Source: Antennarius striatus (Eukaryota; Chordata; Actinopteri; Lophiiformes; Antennariidae). From it: a stretch of DNA of 64,000 nucleotides. Where the stretch lies: the NCBI RefSeq assembly GCF_040054535.1, contig NC_090779.1, forward strand, positions 18,201,001 through 18,265,000, in the 5' to 3' direction. Every line of letters begins with the position of its first letter. The stretch's first letter is position 1. The translations under genes and the position numbers were made by a program. Below, one piece after another: positions 53,012 to 64,000 of this stretch. A model generated the notes under the pieces. The model was not told the DNA's origin. It saw only the letters and a list, made by a program, of their open reading frames with translations, and did no database searches.

Positions 53012-53388
53012 CTCTGGATGAACACAGTGAATATACAGCAGGAATCTAAGGTGACCTCAGACCATCATGATATTGAACAGGAGTCTGTGTGATCACCTGC
53101 CAATATTCAAGGGTCAAAGGAATCCCCGATGTACTTAATGGATTGTTACAGATGCACACGTTTTATTATTTTTGTACCAATGAACTGATTCAACATGCAG
53201 ATGTTCATATTTATACATATGGATTATTATGGATTTATTTAATTTGCAGTGTCATTGCAAATATGTATTAATTCAGTTCTCCAGGTAAATGTGTTGGTCC
53301 AAAGCTTGATTGATAAGGTAATCAAAGCTACATTTTTAGGTCACCAAAGATATTTACGTACTTTTGTCTAAATAACTACAAACAAAGA

Positions 53389-53394
53389 AATAAA
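53389..53394 (+). terminator. atp6v1e1 poly(A) signal
   Basis: Canonical AATAAA 378 bp past the atp6v1e1 stop codon, with no earlier strong candidate noted. It faces the slc25a18 signal on the other strand. Confidence 0.6.
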
Positions 53395-53428
53395 TATCAA
53401 TGAGAAACCTGAGAGTTCATGAGACATC

Positions 53429-53434
53429 TTTATT
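53429..53434 (-). terminator. slc25a18 poly(A) signal
   Basis: Plus-strand TTTATT is AATAAA on the minus strand. It would give slc25a18 a 3' UTR of about 1.3 kb (54720 down to about 53415). Another minus-strand candidate could exist farther up, so this is an inference. Confidence 0.5.
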
Positions 53435-54720
53435 CACAGCATGTAAATAAACAGTTTCTTCTTGCTATGTTTACTTGAGATTGGGTAAAATATAGTAGCC
53501 TAAATAAAATAACCACATCAAAATGTGTCTTGGAATAAAAAGGTAAAAAACATTTCGGTGCCACCCAGTGGACTCAGTTATAGCAAATGGCAGGCAAGAC
53601 AAGGCGCCATACTTTCCACATAGGTTTTAAAAAAATAGAATTGTGCTCCCCGAGTACCAAATCAATGTTTCATCATCACCAATTTAAACATGATAAATTA
53701 ACTCAACACTTCTGTTTTGATGCTTTTGAAATTATCAGCATTGGTAAGGCTTTGATTGCATTCTATGTAAATATTGTGGGCACATCTGTCGAAGCAACCT
53801 TCTTATTGCGGGCGAGTAAGCAAGCAGTAAACAAAGCCTCAGGCTTCCCACAAATTATTTAAGCCACTCTGACCTGTAGAGAGAAAGATGCCAGGGCTAC
53901 GAGGCGGTGACCCAGTAGTCTAACCTGTGGCCGTTAAGCAGGAAGTGAGGCGTGTGTTATATCGTACACTAGTATAGGGATTAAAGCATTACCATCAGAT
54001 TAGCAAATGACCTTAGTGACTTGCAGGGAGCACCACCTTGTCCGGTAAAGGAATCTAAGATTACAACTCAGACCTCACAGTTGGAGTGCGGGGTGTGTAT
54101 ATCAGGCAGAAGGAGATGAGGTTCCTTTTTTTACAGGGAGATGTATCAAACATCCAAATGAATGACATTGGCATTTCACATCACAACAAATAGCGCTTCA
54201 GGCTTTGCATCAAACATTCTCCGATATTAACGTTAAAAAAAAAAAACGGGCAGGGTAATTCCACTTACATCCGATGGCGCACAGCTCCTCGTGCGTAGGC
54301 ATTTTAGGTAATAGCCTCAAAAAAGTAGAAGCTCTTTGTCAACCTTTGCAGAAAACTGAATGGAATAGATCTGAACATATTGCACTAAGCACAAGAGATT
54401 ACCCAGACGACTGGGGACAGACACCCTCAGATTAGTCGGACATGCACAGGCATCATTTTAACCCATAGAACCCTGCTTGCAGCACGCAAAACCTCACAGA
54501 AACATTAGCTTGATTAGCATGAACCCAGAAATTCGCATATTAGTAAATACAGTATAGCATAATCTCTTCATATCTTGGGCCATTCTCCTTCCTTTGGTTA
54601 GTTGTAGGATTTTCCCTCTTACTGTAGCCACAGTCCACTCAGTCATCATTTACTGCTGGTTGGAGCAGCAGATTATCCCAGCAAAGATACCAAAACCACC
54701 ACCACAGTTATAAAAATTTG
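53435..54720 (-). other. Probable slc25a18 3' UTR
   Basis: No coding sequence or mobile element is recognised. The stretch is bounded by the slc25a18 stop codon and the minus-strand AATAAA at 53429-53434. Confidence 0.5.
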
Positions 54721-59035
<4,315 letters not shown>

Positions 59036-59389
59036 CCTGCTTGTCTGTTGGCTCAAGGCCTTCTCCTTTTCCACCATGGCCTCTTCCTACTTGTCTTCCT
59101 TTTCCTCTTTTTTTACCTTCCTCACACTTTGGCATGCAGTCCACTGTAGTCACCACCAACTCCACTCTGACCTGCCCTACCAACTGCAAATGCAGCTCCT
59201 GCTTCCGTTAATATGGCTGTACTGGACTGCCTTACTTATTCTTCTCCCTGGAAATGCTGAGGTGGACGCCCTTTTTCCTGTCGTGGCCAAAACCACTAAT
59301 GCTGCGTCTTCTGGCCAGTTTTTCTGCTTTACTGTACCTCACATCAAAACACAACTCTTTCTCACTGCTCAGAGAAAAAGACACATACA

Positions 59390-59390
<1 letters not shown>

Positions 59391-59421
<31 letters not shown>
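59391..59421. repeat. (CA)15 microsatellite
   Basis: A pure CA run upstream of the slc25a18 coding start. The long open frame crossing it is low-complexity and has no homology. Confidence 0.95.
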
Positions 59422-59425
<4 letters not shown>

Positions 59426-60269
59426 GATGTGGATTAGTTCATTCGTGAAACTGGAGGACCACCATGTGTTTGTTTTTTGTGTGGATTGAGTATTCTTTTC
59501 CTGAATGGCACTTAAGAACTGTATAATTCTTATGGTTTAATCAGATGATGGGAAGATATCCTTTGGATAGAGAAATCAACATTTTACATTAACACTCAGA
59601 ATCTGTACAATCCACACATATTGAATCACAAATGTGAGTAGAGGCATAGCCCAGGACTGCCACACTGAGATGGAACATCTTGAGTCTCTCTAATCTGCCA
59701 GCTAGAAGGGATAAGGGTATTTGATCTAGCAAGGAGAGCAGAACTGAAAATGAACGGCTTACCGGTATTCAGTTACCATGTTTCGGAATGCAGCAAGGAC
59801 TGATTTGGATAATTTGTTCAACAAGTCCTTTTTTTCTTTCCTTTCTTTTATTTCCCTTCAGTAGCCTCAATGGTTAACAGAAGTGCAGTTGAAACTTGGC
59901 CTGCATTTCTCCTGCTTTTCTACATGATGTCCACTTTTTTCCCGTTTCCTTCCTGACTCAAACTCCCTAATGATGTTATCCTAACCAGTCTTTGCTGGGT
60001 TCATTGCTCTTTTTAGATTCATACTTTTGTCTATTTACATTCTCAACTTTTTCTCCTCAGAATATTTTTCCATCCATGTCTCCATCACAGTTTATTTTTC
60101 CCATTGCGGGATCCTAGTCACATTCTACGCATGCCTTTCAGTGAGCCTCTTTCTGTGAAACTTTCTTTCAGCTCAGTTTCATTCACTCACAGTAATGACA
60201 CTGCCAAAACTCAGACAACCCAACTTCCAGCTCCCAAATTTCTGTTTCCCCAAAAAACTACACTAGAGT

Positions 60270-60307
60270 GGGGCTTGTGCTTGCATAGTATGCAAAGCAC
60301 AAGCCCC
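60270..60307. repeat. 38-bp near-perfect inverted repeat
   Basis: Left arm GGGGCTTGTGCTTGCATA and right arm TATGCAAAGCACAAGCCCC are complementary except for a single bulged base, separated by one G. It is outside any recognised element. Function unknown. Confidence 0.8.
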
Positions 60308-60379
60308 TCAATACCCCTTTCAAAAACCCTACAGTTCCTCCATCACATGAGACATAGCAGTGGGGAATGGTGGTCTTAC

Positions 60380-60600
60380 CTCTGTCAGTGCATCCCACAG
60401 ACAGGATCAGGCTGTCTACTTTCCTTTCACTTCAACAATGTGTGCAGCAGCGGTGGTGAAGCGAGAGCGATCTAAGAGAGTCCACCGCCACTCAGGGGCC
60501 GTTGCACAAACAGCAGCATTGTCCTGCTGCGTAAGTCCCTCCCTCTCGTGGTGACTCTTTGTGCACACAGTCCCAGTAACACAGCTCTGCACTAACACAA
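60380..60600 (-). other. Possible non-coding first exon of slc25a18
   Basis: On the minus strand ACAGAG|GTAAGACC at 60380 is a near-perfect splice donor at the end of a GC-richer stretch. A matching acceptor, CAACAG, lies 12 bp upstream of the family-length ATG (exon would start near 59047). The upstream limit is a guess. Confidence 0.35.
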
Positions 60601-60915
60601 CTCAACACAAACTTATGCCTGTGGAGCTGTTGTGACAACACACACAACAGACACAGCAGGGATATTAACACACAATGACAACACAGTGTGTCTTGTTTCC
60701 ATGAAAATATATACAAGTTGATCTGCAAGCAAAGTGAGGTTGACCATCAGTGATGAACTCACTATTTAGCAGGCCCAGTGTTACATAATACTTTAAGACC
60801 TGTTTAATTCCACAGATGCTCAAAGACTTACATATGTTACCAAGGTAACAGAGTCTTACCAACATGGTTCTCACTGGGACATTTCAATATCTTGCATTAT
60901 GTAGAAGAAATTGAA

Positions 60916-62183
60916 TCCGTTTCACGAAGCAGGTGCAGTGGAAACTCTGGATATGTTAACCTTGAAATTAGGAAAGCTCAGTGTTTCCGGTTTCACAAAG
61001 GGAAGTAACTTAACCCAGTGTAAGAGGAGTAATCCTGACTTGTTTCATGAATCGAGGTAACTGAACCTCCGCGTTTGTTACCATAGTAACAGATTCTGGA
61101 AGCAACCACATCCCAATCCATCACACACATCCACAAACTAATCCAACCTCACATTTGCAGCATAAAAATTAGTCATGCTCTCACATTCTAGCAGGTATTG
61201 TGTGTAGCGCCGTGTTTAGTTGTTTGCTTGTTTTTTTTTGTGCAAACAGTAGTTTTCTATACAATGGGAGACGCTTAAAACGCCTTGCCTTGAAACTGCT
61301 TTTACACTAGTTTGTCAATTCCTGGAGATAAACCTATCAGAATCATCAAGGAGGAGTTCCACAGGATTTAAGGTGATTGATGTAGAAATTTGATAAATTA
61401 ATTTGAAATGATATTCTCTTAATGACATTGTGCTACAACCTCAGAATTGGATAAGTAACTTTAATTTCTTTTAGAATTTCCCAATGTAATTGGCTGCATA
61501 GATGGTACCCACATTCCCATCAAGACTCGTTCACATAATGAAGCTGATGGTGTGCATAGGAATTCCGTTCACAGCATAAATGTGCAGGTACATGTAGGCT
61601 GACTACTGTTTCAACATTTTAAATACTGCATCATAGATAAACCAACAGCTGTCCAGATCATATGTGATGCTGCAGACTGAATTTCTGAGGTAAAGTGGTC
61701 TGGGTCGGTTCCTGACTCATGGATGTATGGTCTTACCTGAGCAACAGACCGTAACTTGGAAGGTAGCGTACTTTCTTGTCTCCATCCTTTAATCCACTCT
61801 AATATATCCACTATACATCACAGGAGACTTTGATGTTTTTTTATTTGGAGGACAGGGGTTACCCATGGCAACCGAGGCTTCTGACCCCTGACACTGAACC
61901 AGGCCCCCGACAGTACTTCGGCTGGGCTGGGATTGCACCTAAATAAAATGAATTCAAGACGTTTCCCGCTGTAATATTACAGTGATTGTAACGGACTACA
62001 TTTAAACTTACGCACTGACTCCCACGCCATCTCTGTCTTCTTTGCAGCTGCAATGATGTTGTCTTTCTTTTGAAAATGTCCTCAAGCTCTTCATATGCAT
62101 AGATTAAAATCTGTACTTCTCTGCCAACCCAGAGCTACAGATTTGACTCAGGGTTTGTTAACCCTGTTTCGTGAAACGGACCC
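60916..62183 (+). mobile_element. Decayed PIF/Harbinger DNA transposon
   Basis: The ends are inverted: left TCCGTTTCACGAAGCAGG at 60916, right TGTTTCGTGAAACGGACCC to 62183. Subterminal GTTAACC motifs occur on both sides. The interior holds a broken Harbinger-type transposase. The 3-bp target-site duplication typical of the family is not clearly preserved. Confidence 0.75.
61320..61810 (+). pseudogene. Broken Harbinger (HARBI1-like) transposase
   Basis: Three segments align with the HARBI1-type DDE transposase: FPGDKPIRIIKEEFHRI (about 61320-61373), FPNVIGCIDGTHIPIKT through HSINVQ (61474-61587; the Asp of CIDGTH is the first catalytic residue), and IICDAAD*ISEVKWSGSVPDSW (from 61657). Between the second and third is a 69-bp GT...AG stretch (61588-61656) that looks like an intron. 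An in-frame TGA follows DAAD and another comes soon after. The rest of the catalytic domain is gone, so it cannot be active. Confidence 0.75.
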
Positions 62184-64000
62184 AATAAGGGACAAGACTG
62201 TTATGTAAGGACGAAACCACGGCAAACAGCCGTTGCCCCAAACCACTTTTCCATGAACATTGATTGAAGAATTGATTCCTCTTGATGGAAAAAGCTTTGC
62301 CTATCACTGATCATTTCTCTCATCAGCTGGGTAAAAATCTCTCATCAAGGCTGGTATTTTCCGTGTCGGCTTTCATATTTGAGTAATCAGTGACCCCGTG
62401 CATTGTCATAGGCATCACTTAATTGTCTCATATGCACATGTCAACAATAAAATAGTTTCTTGTGAACTGACACAAAAGCAGAGGAATGAGGTTTAACTCT
62501 ACACCCACAAATCCAGGGATTTTACGTAGGTGTATGTAAACACATTTTAAACTATATTTAATATAATACAGTACAGACTCATTTAACGTACTAACGGATT
62601 AACTCTATTGTCTTTGTAAACATACAATCATTTTGTATTCAATCCCCACAACAATACAGCATAGTGCCACTGTGATATACAGTATTGGCTTTTCTTTACA
62701 CAACATTCATAATAGCTTTCGTTAAACACAGATAAAAGACTTATCATATCTGTAACAAAAAAAAAGTTGTGGAATATGCTAATTTTTTGAGAAGGACCTG
62801 TAGAGGTACAAATCTGAAATCTTAAAACATCCAAACATGTCTGTGCTTTTTTTTCAAATTTTACGTCCACATTCTTTTTTTATTGTTTCACCAGTTCTTG
62901 ATGTGCCTCCTGTATCCGTTACATTCCATTAGTACACATTTGACTGTTTCTGGTTGATTACAATATGAACCTAGTCCTGTTGGATGATTGTCTTTTTCAT
63001 GGAGTATATGGTTTCTCCAGAGTGCCCTGTGCTGGACAAGTGGTGGCTGTTTCTTCTCTTTGTTTCCTGTCTCGTGTTTTAGTTTCTGATCTGTTTTTAT
63101 TTATTGTCATGTGGTGTCTGTGTCTCTGTTCTTACCAAATTGTCTACATGTGTTGTACAGTAATTGCTTTTTAACTCATGTAAACCTAATTGATGAGCTT
63201 TTATATTTCCCATTCATGTAAAACTCTTAACAGTAGGGTAACCATGCTCTGAGCACTTATATAGGGTAGCTTTTGGAGTACAGTATGTGAACTTTCAAAC
63301 TGGGCCAGAAATTCAATATCACTACGTGTACTTATGGCCTGGGCTTTTTAAATTTGTCTCTGCTGCAGACATGTACTGTTTATGGTTCAGGTCTGATCAT
63401 ATAAGAGTCCAATAAATATTTCAGAAAGACCTTCTGTTTGCTCACCATTCCTTGATTGTCAGACATCAAAGCAAATTACTAACCTTATACCATTTATCTT
63501 TCCAACATGCTGTCACCAGGTAACTTTTAATTTCAAGTCTATATTTGACATTTCATACTCTAATCAAGAATAGCTATTCTCAGCATAAAGTGACATTCTA
63601 GTTGTTCCCTATACCTGTTAAAATATGTAATTTATTGTAATGTTAAATAAAAAATGGACTACACACACATTCACTTTTGGTTTTGCATTTTCCATCTGAA
63701 ATTACTCTCCTCAATTCACATTGAACCAGTTTTTCTTTTCAGGGTGTTACTAGGTTTGAAGTACATTAGTGTATTCTAGTCTGTGTTACATTTTATGTCA
63801 TAATTTTAAAAAAAAATACTTTTATCACATTGACCTAATGAAACGTCGTTTGTTTGAATGCTTTTGCAAGCAACGGATAATTTATACATTTTGACGTTAA
63901 ACCTGAATTAAAATTGTTCTACAATACAGTACTGTAATGTAATGTACTTCTGTGATATCAGCTTCAGTGATTTTATTGCATGCACCTTTCTTATATTACG
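62184..64000. other. Intergenic sequence, nothing recognised
   Basis: A/T-rich sequence with short open frames only. I see no splice-compatible exons, RNA gene or intact mobile element up to the window edge. Confidence 0.5.

Noticed and set aside
59076-59489. 137-codon plus-strand frame with hydrophobic and His-Thr segments
   Set aside because: It overlaps the slc25a18 5' end in antisense and runs through a CA repeat; no recognisable domain.
62628-63174. Short hydrophobic frames near the right end
   Set aside because: A/T-rich, no splice context and no homology.

Overview
The window is ordinary nuclear DNA from a ray-finned fish, most likely a percomorph teleost. The evidence is short GT-AG introns, dense CA/GT and AAT microsatellites, tRNA-derived fish SINEs, and hAT-, Harbinger- and pogo-like DNA transposon remnants. 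I assembled eight protein-coding genes from spliced exons, checking that the reading phase carried across every junction.

Layout from left to right: nup205 (minus, 1-11374, C-terminal exons cut off by the window edge); agk (plus, 11961-14725); dennd11 (minus, 18041-22539); wee2 (plus, 23431-26565); bid (plus, 27976-29573); bcl2l13 (minus, 31701-47137, holding a 9.1-kb repeat-rich intron); atp6v1e1 (plus, 49707-53011); slc25a18 (minus, 54721-59035). From 59.1 to 64 kb I see no gene beyond a probable non-coding first exon of slc25a18, but there is a 1.3-kb decayed Harbinger transposon.

Gene order and orientation match two human neighbourhoods recalled from general knowledge: AGK-DENND11-WEE2 (7q34) and BID-BCL2L13-ATP6V1E1-SLC25A18 (22q11). 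The WEE2-BID spacer, 26566-27975, is therefore a synteny junction. nup205 is separated from AGK by several megabases in human but is head-to-head with it here. Three divergent pairs (nup205/agk, dennd11/wee2, bcl2l13/atp6v1e1) probably share promoter regions. The nup205/agk gap holds a perfect ZNF143/THAP11-type ACTACAATTCCC motif. Convergent pairs are agk/dennd11, bid/bcl2l13 and atp6v1e1/slc25a18; the last pair has facing poly(A) signals only about 35 bp apart.

Functionally the set is mostly housekeeping or mitochondrial: a nuclear pore scaffold, a mitochondrial lipid kinase and TIM22 subunit, a DENN protein, an oocyte Wee1-like kinase, two BCL2-family proteins side by side, a V-ATPase stalk subunit and a mitochondrial glutamate carrier. 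I found no convincing undescribed system. The most interesting items are a 30-bp copy of a nup205 exon beside an intronic SINE, a Bid BH3 lacking the usual Gly-Asp pair, a probable caspase site in Bid, a conserved LIR in Bcl2l13, a SINE with intact target-site duplication, a SINE nested in a hAT element, and a 38-bp near-perfect hairpin.
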